Below, in pieces: positions 1-11,514 of a stretch of 34,126 bases of DNA. The stretch is from Paramacrobiotus richtersi. Its lineage: Eukaryota > Tardigrada > Eutardigrada > Parachela > Macrobiotidae. The translations under genes and the position numbers were made by a program. Each line of letters starts with the position of its first letter. Position 1 is the first letter of the stretch. Location of the stretch: the NCBI GenBank assembly GCA_034698045.1, contig JAQGAU010000218.1, positions 1 to 34,126 of the forward strand, given 5' to 3'. The notes below the pieces were generated by a model. The model ran no database searches and was not told where the DNA came from. It was given only the letters and a program-made list of their open reading frames with translations.

Positions 1-495
1 TCTTGTTACACAAATACATACAAGAAACGGCTACGGCTTGTTGTTACCAGTACCAATAACTGAACAGTGACCAGTCAGTGTAAATTTTATTCTTTCTGTG
101 GGACGGAATAGTTCTGATCGCAGGCGACAGGCGTGATAAGCAAGTTTACTGTATCTCATTGTTTACCGAGCCGTATGATAGTTTGCACTGATAAACGGTC
201 ACAACAGTTACTTAGCATTCAAGCACAGATATACGAAGGAAATACAGTCTGCATGGTCTACCAACGGTACATACTGACACATCGCGGATGTCAGTGGGTT
301 TCTGGGTGCACTTCACCTGAAAACTGTCGATAACTGTACTCAAGAATTACTGATTTTTAAAGTGTTACAGCCAAACTCACCGTATCAGCCGGACTGAGTT
401 TTGATCCAGTCAGATCGTACTTCCACAACAAGTATCTTTCCAAACTTAATGTACATCAGTGTAAACGCAGCACTGTTTTTCCATGACCTCCGTTT
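1..495. other. Intergenic sequence upstream of the VWA gene
   Basis: No exon is supported here. The short open frames lack splice-site support or recognisable protein. A nine-codon upstream frame begins with an ATG at 483, just ahead of the chosen VWA-gene start at 496, and overlaps it. The promoter and 5' UTR of that gene probably lie in this stretch, but I see no clear TATA box. Confidence 0.4.
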
Positions 496-3400
496 ATGAT
501 GCTTCCTAAACGGAGATTCGCACTCATTACCTTGCCGTTATTGGTTGTAATGTGCCCTTCGTCAGCGGTCGATAGAACTTTAGAGCCGGGTGCAGACGGA
601 CCAGAAGTTACTGAGGCGGTTATTAGTAGACTGAATCGCATTTTTGGCGACGACAACGACTTTGTCCGCAATACGGCCTGCATGCTATCGCATAAGCGAA
701 GTGACTTTAAGAGGAATAAAGGGAATGAAGGAAACATATGGCAGGTAAGAGCAGCTGTTAACACTTCTCGTGTTCGAGTGGTTAATCACACGGAATATTC
801 GAGCGGGTTGCTGAGGCTGGGCCAATGAAAACGTCTGAATACGCCTGCAAATTGGCGTTCTTACAGCGCAGAATAGCCCTTGCGCACAGTAACCGTTGGC
901 AACGTACTTTTTGTTGGCTCCAGCCAGCTGAAAACGAAGTTCATTTCGGTCACCTTTCAGTCAGTTTTGAAGAGCATAATTAATACTCCATTTCTGTTTC
1001 GTGAACGAGAGAAGGTAGGTGCGTTATCAACGAAAACAAGTCAAACTAATTAGTAGTTGGGCAACTCGAGCATGCCACAACATGCACGAGGCGGACACGC
1101 TAATTCTGGTCAAACATTCATCGGAAAACTCTGTCGGGAGATTTCGTTACATTATTCTGTGGACCGTTGCCTATCGTTTGATTTTTTTGCAGTTCGTACA
1201 GGCGTTTTTCATGTAAAAAAAACACTTTGTAAGACTAGTGCGTTGCTGGAGCTGAAAGAAAAATTTTTATGGGAACAAGAACGCTATGGCCAGAATGCTT
1301 CCGGAAAACCGGGCCTCAGCGGCTGCCGCGATAACTGTTTTCTGGATCAGTTTTTTTGGAGATGTTTAACTGCAAAACAAACCCTAGGTATATCCCGAGG
1401 AATTAAGGGCAAAGAGCCCAAGATCAGGACAAAAGGCGATTTTCTGGGAATTGTCTAAATCGAGCTCGGGCTCCTCGGACCCGGCGAACACGAGAAGTGT
1501 TAAACTTTATTATTAAAAATTCGTTCAAAACATTCCAACATGTTTTCTAAGTGTACAGTATCTGACCAGTTCATGGGCACCTACTTTATAGACGGTTTAC
1601 ATGTTTAGTGTGAAGTTCTACCAGAATTTATTGAATCACTATCTTCGGCAAGACATTTTTCTCGGTTACAATGGGACTGGTTCTATAAACAGACAAAAAT
1701 GCGCTGGCTTTCATTGACAGAAATACGTTATTGCTGGTACAAATAAGCGGTACATACGCTCCTAACGAGTCTTTTTGCTGATTGTGTCAGTTTCCGCTGA
1801 TCGTGACTGAACGCAGTAACCAATCACTGAAATAAGCTGGTTGATATGACGATGAGCTACAGATATGGCGATCAGACACGAAGCGGTTACGAAAGTTTGA
1901 TAAACGTCTTTCAGTCCTGTGTATTGTGTTTTTCTACAGGTTTTCGATTCCAGAAAGGGGCAGAGTTATTTTCCAGCCAGCCTTGTAGGAGATTATTTTA
2001 TTTTAGCTTTGCTGAGGAAAGTGTTGTAAACGACAAGCCTTCCATAGCGTAATGATGGTGGTAGCTATGGAAAGACAGTACCTCTACAATAATCAGACTT
2101 ATTACTTCCATTCTGTAACCTTTCAAAAGTCTCGAGATTTTATTACGCGACAGAAAAGAAAAAGTAGCAATGTTTTTCGCCGGCTCACTGTTCGTCCGGG
2201 AACATGTCATGTTATTGGAATAATCGAAGCAGTTTCTTACAGATTTCCGACAACCTTCTGGAGCTGACCAGGGACTTTATAAAGTTTCCAAACCTAGAAT
2301 CCAGAATAGAACCACTTTATCGCACCATTTCAAAACATTTCCCTATTTATTGGAAGGATCCCAGCAACGTTACAAAAGCCGATATGAACAAGCAGATGTA
2401 CTCGGGACTGGCGACCCGGCTGTTGCTGGCATCGGAAGATCTCAGACACCACGATCACTTCGATCCATCTGGGCACGAAGCACATTACTGGGAAAAATTT
2501 TATAATCTGACGTTTTTGCCCGAAGAGCTTAAACAGCTACGGAAAAACTGCAAAGTACAGTCCTGCTCCGCTCGCATGAATATGTGTATAATGTTAGACA
2601 GATCGGGAAGTATTGAAGAGGCGGACTACAAGCTTTCCCTGGATTTCATTCATGATTTGGTTGAGCACACCAAGAAGCAGAAGGTAAATCTAAAGATTTA
2701 CCAAATATGTGCCTGCTCTAATTAAACAGAAGGGTGGGAATTTCCGAACGCGCTGTTCAGAAAATAACTGTAGCTTTTTTTTAACCCTGGTACTTTGTAA
2801 GAAATTAAGAAGGAATAAATGTGCTAGCAACCAAGTGCGAAGACTTGTGCCGTAAACTCTGCTTTCGATCACAGGTTCGCACGGCTTTTTTGGTTTTCTC
2901 CGAGAATGTCACTCTCGTTTCTCCCTTCAGCGCAACCGCCGAGGAACTGCAAAAAGCCATCAAGGATCGCTCCAAAACTCTAAGCCCCGAGGGGAAAACT
3001 TGCACAGGCAGCGCTATCTTACACTGTGTCGACGCTTTCCGAAGCAGCCACCTACCGACACAAGGTGCTCCAAAAATCACGTTACTTTTAACTGACGGGG
3101 AATCTAGCAACAACTGCCCAGATAAACTCGATAAGGCGCTTGACCAGGCGCGACTAGCGAAGATCAACAACTGGGCAATCGCTATTGGGCCGGCTGCCAA
3201 ATGTGTCGAGCAGACAGCTGACCCTAAAAAGGAGGAATGTGACTCCTCAGCCGGCGATGAGATCAACTGGATAGCCGGAAATCAAAAAGAGCACGTATTT
3301 TCAGTGGAAAACGCAGATGGGCTGAAGCATAAGTTGAAGCAGTTTGTTCAAGAAGCATGCAAGCAGCCACAGACTCTGGAGCCGAATCGAGACATGATGG

Positions 3401-4447
3401 ACATACTCCAACAAAATGAAAAGATATATGTACAGTAAGTAAACCATATTGCATTGTAAACTGGATATGCCTTATTATGGTGCACTAACACAGAACTAAT
3501 GCGCGCAGTGCTAATTGATTTGCATACGCTTTGTGAGGGACCAAGTTTAAGACTTCGGATTTGAGTATTTCTGTTCGGGTATTATGTGGATAAAGATCTA
3601 GGCTGTGCTTGGCAGGCGAGGTCACGTACGTATGGGAAGCAGAGATTTGTTGTTTCTTCACAAATGCGTGGCAAAGTCCAGCCTGCCCATAAGGTTCTGT
3701 CACTGCAGTCACTTCATTCGGATGCATTTCCTTTCAAAAAACATTTAACTATAAGAACTTGTTTTCTTTCGTTTACAACGATGTAGCTCACTTTCCCGTA
3801 AAATAAATCGTCGAGAAAACAGGTCAAAGCGTCGCCGTAACGTGCGTCGCCTGACCTTTACCACTGAAATCTATAAACTAGCCGTAACCAGACGATGTCA
3901 GTATATTCGATTCAGTATTGCAAGTGGCGTGCCATGAAGCTGCTGGATTAGTGCAGCACGCATCGTCTTCATTCGTTTCGCCGTTTTAACTTTTAGAATC
4001 GATCTGGAAGAAGGCGAAGAAATGGAAATGGCCCTCGCCTTCACTGAAGGTGAAGCGGAAGCTTACCATTCGTGCGATGAGCCTAATCCATCATCCGCTG
4101 TGCATGACGGAAAGTTCGTCAAGGGATATGCGCGTATTCGGTGTCCACCGTCCCGTCAACGGCGTGATGCCTTATCAACCGAACAAGGGAAAGCACGGAA
4201 AATGGCTTACATTGGCATCACTGGCGTTGCTGAGCGGAATGTTTTCACATTAACGGCGCTGGCTGTCCCGCCTTACGTCAAACCGCCGTACGTCAACAGC
4301 GATTGGTTTTCGAAGTCACCACATGTCTGGTTTTCAGTTAACCTATACAACCATGATATTATTAGTAATGCCGCCTCGGTTTATCAGCATGTTTTGGCGC
4401 ATACGATGTTCGTTTTGGTTACCAGTCTGATGATTACGCTGGGCTAG
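496..4447 (+). CDS. Secreted VWA-domain protein, four exons, probably GPI-anchored
   Basis: The model joins exons 496-744, 2243-2683, 2875-3434 and 3997-4447 (1701 nt, 566 aa). Donors are GTAAGA, GTAAAT and GTAAGT, acceptors are all AG, and every junction keeps phase. Residues 1 to about 24 form a signal peptide. An unrecognised region follows. A VWA domain runs from about residue 195 to 390, with MIDAS signatures DRSGS (about 202-206), the CTGSA threonine (about 274) and TDGES (about 303-307), so metal-dependent ligand binding is likely. After the VWA come an acidic stretch, a basic RRQRR-like patch and a hydrophobic tail ending at the stop, which suggests a GPI signal. VWA proteins of this kind usually bind extracellular ligands; no protease or channel domain is visible. 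Intron 1 (1.5 kb) is long and could hide another exon. The exact family is unknown. Confidence 0.75.
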
Positions 4448-4747
4448 CTTGTGGTTTGGCTATCTCGACAAATTCAAACATTCTTAATTTTTTGCAGTAA
4501 AGGCATGGTAAAAACGTTGCTTTGCCAGCAGATGTGCGCATGTATGGCGATTTGTAACATAACTTCCTTCGCAGTATTCCACCATAAAATTCAAAATTGG
4601 AATTTGAAAAGTTCGATAATGTATAAGTTTACATTCAACTGAAGATCAACTACAGCAGACGTCTTAACTTCACGAAATCGATAAACATCTAGCGGAGCCG
4701 GTGTGCGAACGTGATAAACCAACTGGTTAGACAAGGATTAGCTTAAT

Positions 4748-5640
4748 TCATGGCGAACTGTCCGGTATGCACTTCGCATCATTGAGTGAGAATCTTTCCA
4801 AGTTCTCGTAATGTCCTCCAGGCAGAGGAATAATGGCTCGTTGTGCACAGTCGTAGTTAAGATGCAGTCTCCTAGTGGGCACGTACGAATTAATCCAAGA
4901 ATGCGGTATGTTATATATCTCGCCCACACTCTTGGAATGCACTTTAACCATATTTTCGGAGTTCATCCATCGTCGAAATCCCGAAAATCCACAGGAGCAG
5001 TGTAGCCGCAGCAAATAAGTGGCATAACTTGGAGACATTGCCCGCATTGAACTTGCGCCGTATTCCAAGGACACGGTGACTAGCCGTGGAAGACCTTCGA
5101 AAGCGGTAGCCTCCAACGAGCGGATCGTAGTGTTTGCAAAACTAATCATCCTAAGGAAATCCAGCCGAAAATTTGTGCGATTTCTGTAGAAATCCTCCTT
5201 TTCGATTTTTAAATCAGCGCAGTTACTTAGGTGAAACCTTAGCAACTTAACGAATCCGAGTGTCCTGACACGCCGGGTAGCTCTGTCATCGTTGCAATCG
5301 CGCAAACTAAAAATCACGACATTTTTGGCTGTTAGTTCGAACACACCCTTCTCCATATATTTCTTGCTGTCGTGGAGGAAGACCGCCACAGGGCGCGCTG
5401 GTCCATTGGAAATCCCTTTGACCATATCTTTAAGATCATTTCGAGTGACGTTTTTGTTGCAGTTAATCGTCAATGCTGTTGGCATGGATGTATTTAGAGT
5501 GTATGCTGGATTAACTGGGAAACGGCACTTGTACGCAAGTTGTTGGCGATCCCATTCTGATGCATTCATCTGGCGGAACGAGAAGGTTGTTCCAAGGGCG
5601 AATGGCGGGCTGTCGTTTTGATTCGTTTTATTTGCCCTTA
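4748..5640 (-). other. LRR exon (exon 5) of astacin-LRR 1
   Basis: This 893-nt exon follows a TTTTTTCTTAG acceptor and opens with two bases completing a split codon (A|TA, Ile). Leucine-rich repeats are visible, for example LRMISFANTTIRSLEATAF followed by GLPRLVTVSLEY. A LHCSCGFSGFRRW motif then resembles the LRR C-terminal cap, and the exon ends in a stop at 4748-4750. The counterpart in astacin-LRR 2 is also exactly 893 nt and starts in the same phase. If transcripts showed a separate promoter, it would instead be a stand-alone LRR gene with an unseen signal-peptide exon. Confidence 0.8.
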
Positions 5641-8600
5641 CTAAGAAAAAACATAATAGCTCCAATTAATAATTATTAGAAACCCCAAAGTTAATCACGA
5701 ATCATGATTCACAGCACCGGCAGTTAGATAGTAATCAAATAACGGAACCGAACGCATAAAGACATATCTGCATGACCAAGCCCCATATAGCGCAACATAT
5801 ATATGAATCACTCGTAAAATCTCTTTATTCGGCTACTGTACAGCAACCAAAACTATAACCGACTTAAAAACTTGCCTATTGCGAAGGTACATTTCTGCCG
5901 TTTCAAACATTACAAGAAGTAAAAACGTCCGAAATCGTTAGGTAAAGGCTATGCACACTCGTTTGCATCCTTTGACTATGCGAACACCTTTTCACCTCAC
6001 ATCGTTTGCTTTCGTGATTTCCTTTTTCATGGGCTCTGTGCAACATGAAATCAGCTCTTGGATTGGCTAAAGCCTTTGCATGACCCTGTTTGCATAAAAA
6101 TTGGGTATATAATTATTTCAATTGGTACACGTTAATAGCGTTATCATTTATTGACATAGTACACATACATTTAGCAAATGGCGGAAATATTTATTTAAAA
6201 ATCTTCGCTTAGCATATACGAAAATATCTATACAAAAATTCACACTGCATCCAGAACATTGTTTCAATCTACTGCGTTCGTGTAAAAGTAGTATACGCAG
6301 TAAAAGTTTACTGTAAAGGTGTATGCGTAGTCAAAGGGTGCGAAAGGGTGCGTTGCTTAGCCAAAAGGCGTGAAAGCTAGGGTGTGTGCACCCTTCACTA
6401 ACTTGTTATTCATACTCTTAGCACGTAAAGGAAGAGCCCCAAAGCAGCCGTCGCGTTATCTTTAATACAGTAACAGCCAAAGTGACACTTTTGCTCACTT
6501 TGCAATAACAGCAGCCAAATTGATACTTTGCTCACTCCTAATAATATGTAATATGGCATCATTCTTATTATACGAAAACATGGTACACTGTGACAGTTAG
6601 CACTCAGGGGTGTCGCTGTACCAGTGCCGACCCGCGGTTCATCTGTGAATAAAACAGATTGTATCACAAAGCCCTGTAGAATAATAAGTCCATGAAAGTC
6701 TTCCCAGTAAAATAAAGACCGAGTTAGTAAAGTGATCCTAAACAGAAGGAACTATTTATGTGTTTGTCCCATCTCCCATTTACTGTATTCATGATTCACC
6801 ATTTATGAATCGTAATACAGAGTGAGCTTCCATGGAAACAATCCACTCCAGCACGAAACATAGTATACTATTACTGGCTTAGCTTTTTGGTCTCAAATTT
6901 GTGTCCTTTACCGCGTAAAAAGTTTACTCAGATTCAACGTCCATAAATATTTCGTTCTGTTAGCTGCCTGCCGCATGCATTACTTTGTTTTGAAAATAAA
7001 AATGTTTCAACCCACGCAGACGATTTGAAACGCAGCGCCGGTAAAATTCAAATTGTTAACCAAATTTCATACAACAACAACGGATCACTTAGAAAAGGGC
7101 TATTATGCATGCGGAAAACATGTTGGTTTTATCCTTGTTCGGATTTTGTTGAGATATTTCGTGAACAGCGCGACGAAATGCCTTTGGTTTCGATCGAATT
7201 CATGAATTTCCCATTATTTACAAGAGAACAAATTTCACGAAACCGGAAATTTTTGGCACCTGCGAATGTACACAGAGACATGGGGCAGCTGTAGCATTTC
7301 CCGCCACTATTATAAAGTGCTTCCAAATGTACTGGCGTGAAATACTGTATCGCTGTTATGTCGAACTGCGCACAAACCGGTTGAAAGAACGGTATAAGCT
7401 TTAGTGAAACCGTACTTACTAGCAGCGACACAATCGGCAAGTTCATCTCGGGCACAACAACCATACACAAGAAGTATCTTCTTGATGTCCCCGTCGCTCA
7501 GGTTGACTCGTTGGCCCATAGAAGCATGTTTGTACTGCGACCGTGGCGTAATCGTCGTTTTGTTCTTTGCAAATCCGTCCGCGTTCCGCTCAACACCGTC
7601 TTTCGGTCCATAATGCATGATCGATTCCACGTCATAATTAAACTCATACGTGTTCATATTTGGAAACTTATCGAAATTGCGAAGTTCGTTGCGATCGATG
7701 TTCCCGCGGTGTATCTTCACAAAGTCGCTGCGATCTGGCCGGTTGTGCTCGTGGAAGAAACCGAGTTTGTGCAGCACTTCATGCATAACGATTCCTACAC
7801 CTTTGTTTCCATGGACGCAGACACTGGCCAGGTCTATCACATTCGTTTTTTGCCGGCCAACGAAAGTGTGGCATTTCCTGCAAGCAGAATCGTTTCAAAG
7901 AGCCCGGTTGTAACAAGTACGAGGACAAAACTGCAAGGTGCGCCGCCTTACTCACCGCATGGTGCAATGCTCTACTTAGCCCTATGACTCAAAACTTATG
8001 CGGTCTGTACTTGTAGGCTGTGTACGCAGCGTGGCCGAGGGGAGCGTTGCACCATGCTGTGAGTCAGGGGGCACAATTTTGTCCTCGTATGAATCCCGCT
8101 GTCGGTCTATGTTCATCCGAAGTTACTCGTTATTGCAGCTAGGAACTTTCTCCCACACTGGCTGTCGATTCTTTTGTCCTCCATTTAGCTAGCTGCATTT
8201 TTTGGTCGCGTTTTGGTCGCGTGTTTGTACGCCTTATGTGTGTCACATTTCGGAAATAAATTTACCGCAAAAACAAACGTTTGTGACCAACAAAAAGTCC
8301 CCCGTCTCGGCAAACATGTACCTACCCGCTTTGGAAAAGCATTTGTATACAATTACCCAGAGAATTTTAGACCAGAGAGTATTTCTAGCCTCAGAAATGT
8401 TTAATGGCAGAAAAATTATCCACCGAAACGAAACGCTGCCCTGAGGGGCAATATTTACGACACTGCTCCACGTGACCAGAAGAACAGCCCAGTCAAAACT
8501 GAGGCGAACCAGACTTTTATATCTGGCAAGACGTTTTTACAGGGAGAAAAACCTGATGAAATCGACTTCGTGAAACAATGGAATGCATTTTAGAGGGGGA

Positions 8601-10046
8601 GAGTTTCGGCGGAAAATACTGTCCAAGTAGGGCAAAATTTTGGATCTGGGTGTCATTATATCGGCGGTGGCTAACGTTGACATGTATTTTTTTTCCAGCA
8701 CACGGATTGCACTCAACCTTCATTACTTCGAGCAAACGCGGCATATATACAAATCACATCGCGCCGCACGGTACCTACATCTGCTGATTTGTCTCGAACT
8801 TTATGTGGTCTTCAACTGGTTGTTTCTTTGCCTCTATCTTTTTGAAGGTAATGCAATTTCCGGTTTGGTGTTCTATTCGCTGCAGCGCAACTTCAATCGG
8901 GGTCTTCTGGTCGTCATCTATAACAAGCATATATATACTAGTTCTGGTATTAGCTCATTCGTTCGAGTTTCTTTGGGCTCACTGCCGCTCACACCGAGTA
9001 AACACGCAATAATTTTCACTCAGACACAAGTAAGTTCGCATTAATACCCGTTTTCTGTCAGCAGTTTAATGCGGTATTTCCCAAAAAACGGAATCTTACG
9101 AATAAAATTGAATTACATAAAAGCGGTTACTACTGCTTCGACTGGACGCAAAAGTGTCGTTTGCAAGACGTTTGTAATCTCAAACTCGGCAACAGGTACT
9201 GTATGTAGTGTCGCTAACATATGGAACAAGCTTGCTGTGAGATAGATGAGCGTACTATCGTTGGTAGCTGTAATTACTCAAACTGTGCATTAAGAAAACA
9301 TATTTTTAGGAAAGTGAAAGCCTTTCTCTGGTTTAAGCGCTAACTTCGTGCATGATTCTTACAATTCTGCATTGTGTACCGCTCGGAGTATCTCATCGGT
9401 TCTGTAGACTGCTTAAAAACATGTGTAGCATTTTCGTGAACGTCAATCGTGACGCTGCTTGATAAATTTACATAACTCGTCCTTGTTTTGTTAACCCTTC
9501 ATTAGAAAGTTTTGCTAACCTGGCTCTTTATTTGAAAATCAGTCAATGACCAACAAAGCCGACCTCCGCCATATCAAACTTGCTCATGATCTGACCAATA
9601 ATTTTTAAACATTATCTTATACGTAAATTCGCACTCTCTCTTACCAAAATCTGTTGTAATATGGTAAGCAATGACTGTCCTGTTTCCGGTCTTGGGCCAC
9701 AAGTGATCAGAAGTCACGATGCCAGTGCATTCTGGATCAGTTGCGTTGCTGCCACATTCTGCATCAATGTGAGATTGTACCCCCGATGGCAAGTCTGCGG
9801 CAATTGGAAACTGTCTGATATCGTCGTTTTTTTGTATTGGCGTCTCGCTGAAGAACGACATATCCTCATCACTTTCATCCAGCTCATTTTCCCACTCTGT
9901 AACACTAGCTTCGTGAGCATGTTCTGCATCATTTTGATCTATTAACTCATACCGGAGGAATCATCGGGTTTTGGGAGTTCCCTCGGACCCACACTACCAA
10001 GCAAAACCAGAAAAAGAACACATAGTCCGGCACTTTCAAATACCAT
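4748..10046 (-). CDS. Astacin metalloprotease fused to an LRR module (astacin-LRR 1)
   Basis: Exons in transcript order are 10046-9953, 9896-9645, 8917-8779, 7877-7420 and 5640-4748 (1836 nt, 611 aa). Introns are GT-AG and phases 1,1,2,1 all close. Residues 1 to about 20 are a signal peptide and about 21-97 an acidic propeptide. The mature protease begins near W98-P-K-T-G. The zinc motif HEVLHKLGFFHE is at 194-205, followed by NRPDR, and the Met-turn SIMHY is at 247-251, all diagnostic of family M12A. The last exon adds about 297 residues with four to five LRRs and a Cys-rich LRRCT-like cap (LHCSCGF). This exon has no in-frame ATG of its own before its acceptor and begins in the phase the protease exon needs. 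Expected role: secreted endopeptidase with LRR-mediated target recognition (inferred). It lies divergently beside TEP-A. The 1.78-kb last intron is the least certain junction. Confidence 0.82.
5641..7419 (-). other. Intron 4 of astacin-LRR 1
   Basis: This is a 1.78-kb gap between the protease exon (donor GTAAGT at 7419-7414) and the LRR exon. I see no conserved exon here. It contains AT-rich sequence and a perfect 10-bp tandem duplication of AAAGGGTGCG at 6333-6352. The corresponding intron of astacin-LRR 2 is only 666 nt and shows no obvious shared sequence. Confidence 0.5.
7420..7877 (-). other. Catalytic exon of astacin-LRR 1
   Basis: This 458-nt exon carries the zinc helix, the RPDR motif, the Met-turn and the end of the protease domain. 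It starts after a CTTGCAG acceptor and ends at A|GTAAGT. Translation shows HEVLHKLGFFHE, then SIMHYGP, then an Ile-Lys-Lys-Ile-Leu-Leu-Val-Tyr C-terminal helix with cysteines, as expected for astacins. All zinc ligands and the catalytic Glu are present, so the enzyme should be active. Confidence 0.88.
8200..8221. repeat. Two-copy 11-bp tandem repeat
   Basis: TTTTGGTCGCG is repeated twice, back to back, inside intron 3 of astacin-LRR 1. This is probably simple slippage. Confidence 0.6.
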
Positions 10047-11095
10047 TTTGAGTGCACTGTTCTGACTGCTGATTCCAGTAGAAGATCCAGAAATCTAAGA
10101 AATTATTACGCCGTTAGCTTCCCAAAGTTGCGCATTTCATACTTTGGACCTGAGCGCATCGTGGCGGTCACATGTTATGGGTATGAAAACGACGCGACGA
10201 GCTGAACTTGTGGTCGTATCATGCTCATATGACTAACGTGGCATATTATGATAGTTTTATGGTCTCTCGACGAATGGATGATTTTCTGGAAACTTTTTCG
10301 TCATACCAGTAATATTAACTCCTTTGTAAAGTCAACACTACCAGTGATCTTATTGACCTTGTCATGAAAATCTAATTTTTATCGTGTTAATGGAAAGAAT
10401 CTTTTTGAAATCTGTACAGCAAAAACCATCTAGGTTGTACCAAGTTTAGGCTCGGGGTCGCAAATTAAATTTCGAAAACCAAATATGGCGATTCGTGTCT
10501 ATCTTTGATCACTGTTCCGTTCTGTGTCATGAATTCATCGTATTTTTGTTTTAACGAAAGCCTCTCGCAAAGAATTACAACTGCATTGCTTCTTAATATA
10601 CAGAGCATAGATACAGAGGGTATATAGAGTCTTTGTATATAGAATAATTCAGTAAACAGTGCACCTGCTCTCTTGATTACTGGCAAGCGACTTCCTTTTA
10701 GCTAAATTCCGATCTCGATTTTGGAATACCCAGGTGCAAAGGATCAATGCAGTACACAACAATCATATTTTGCCTACTAGTATCACTACAGTATGTGTAT
10801 CATATTTCATCTTTTAACATCATAATATTACACGGTCGCCGGCAGTTCCGGCAGTCAAAATGGTTGTGTATTTTCTCGGTCGTAAGAAGAAACATAGTCG
10901 ACGACGATTACATCCTTTGCTGTATGTGTAATTACTGCATGGATTTCCCTCTCCTCACGTAAAAATACACAGGCGTGAAATCAGATAGTGAATGTCCCAA
11001 GCAAAGTAATCACCTGATTATTCACCTTTGCCCTCATGTTTTCTTTGCATACCGTGGTGACTATGTTGCACAGGCACACTCACCGCGTGAGCAGC

Positions 11096-11290
11096 TTACT
11101 TATAACCGGACTCGTACATCGTGAACAGCGCATGGTAGAGTTCGATCTGATCAATGACCTTCGAGGAATATTGTTCCTGGTTTGCACACTGTAAACAACC
11201 AGAGTTGGCCTGACGGCATTGGTCGCCTTCGGCAACGGCTGACCGATACCTCATCTGCCGCAGTTCACCTTTAACCCAAGTTACCGGCAA
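11096..11290 (-). other. Possible small exon or ORF upstream of TEP-A
   Basis: A 64-codon open frame with several cysteines sits in the TEP-A upstream block. Its end contains a good donor (AA|GTAAGC), and a CGGCAG acceptor-like site lies inside it, so it could be an exon. The homologous stretch upstream of TEP-B is open in the matching frame over about 34 codons, but the similarity looks like duplicated non-coding DNA as much as coding conservation. No known family was recognised. Confidence 0.15.
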
Positions 11291-11343
11291 GTCCCACCTT
11301 GATCTGACGCATTTGTACCATTCAGAAGGAGCAGGAGTTTCTG

Positions 11344-11355
11344 TCTGATATCAGA
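11344..11355. promoter_or_regulatory. Palindrome upstream of TEP-A, shared with TEP-B
   Basis: TCTGATATCAGA is a perfect 12-bp palindrome 160 bp before the TEP-A ATG. The same 12-mer, within a shared 14-mer, lies 146 bp before the TEP-B ATG. It could be a dimeric transcription-factor site or simply a relic of the duplicated promoter. Confidence 0.35.
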
Positions 11356-11410
11356 TCACGCATGCATTCAGCGGATCCTACACGCACTGAAGTTTATTTA
11401 AGCCTTAGCT

Positions 11411-11419
11411 TTTATAAAA
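11411..11419 (+). promoter_or_regulatory. TATA-box-like element of TEP-A
   Basis: TTTATAAAA lies 96 bp upstream of the TEP-A start codon, a spacing compatible with a core promoter and a short 5' UTR. No experimental start site is available. Confidence 0.4.
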
Positions 11420-11514
11420 TCTCACATTAACATATGGACTTAGTTGGTTATTTGCAAGTTCATCGCGGAGTGTACTAATAATTGGGGACAAACTGTGTTT
11501 TTGTTGAAGTAAGA

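Larger units (their letters stand above)
10047..11514. promoter_or_regulatory. Divergent intergenic/promoter region between astacin-LRR 1 and TEP-A
   Basis: The two start codons face away from each other across about 1.5 kb. The right part has a TATA-like TTTATAAAA at 11411-11419, about 100 bp before the TEP-A ATG. It also has a palindrome TCTGATATCAGA at 11344-11355. A block roughly 100-400 bp before the ATG resembles the sequence upstream of TEP-B, including the string CAGCGCATGG (11128-11137). The promoter was therefore duplicated with the gene. Shared control of the two divergent genes is possible but not shown. Confidence 0.5.

Noticed and set aside
1057-1458. 133-codon open frame inside VWA intron 1
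   Set aside because: No domain, no signal peptide, no clear splice sites in matching phase; the flanking VWA exons already join in phase 0 without it.
1939-2029. Possible extra VWA exon after the TTTTTCTACAG acceptor
   Set aside because: The frame reads about 28 codons, but no donor keeps phase with the next exon, which already joins exon 1 correctly.
7025-7294. Plus-strand 89-codon ORF opposite the astacin-LRR 1 region
   Set aside because: It lies in intron 4 on the other strand, without recognisable protein features.
7511-7987. Plus-strand 158-codon ORF over the astacin catalytic exon
   Set aside because: Antisense shadow of the strongly conserved protease exon.
9897-9952. Apparent frameshift and stop after the signal peptide of astacin-LRR 1
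   Set aside because: The stretch is a 56-nt phase-1 intron with GTATGAGT donor and TTACAG acceptor, matched in position and length in astacin-LRR 2.
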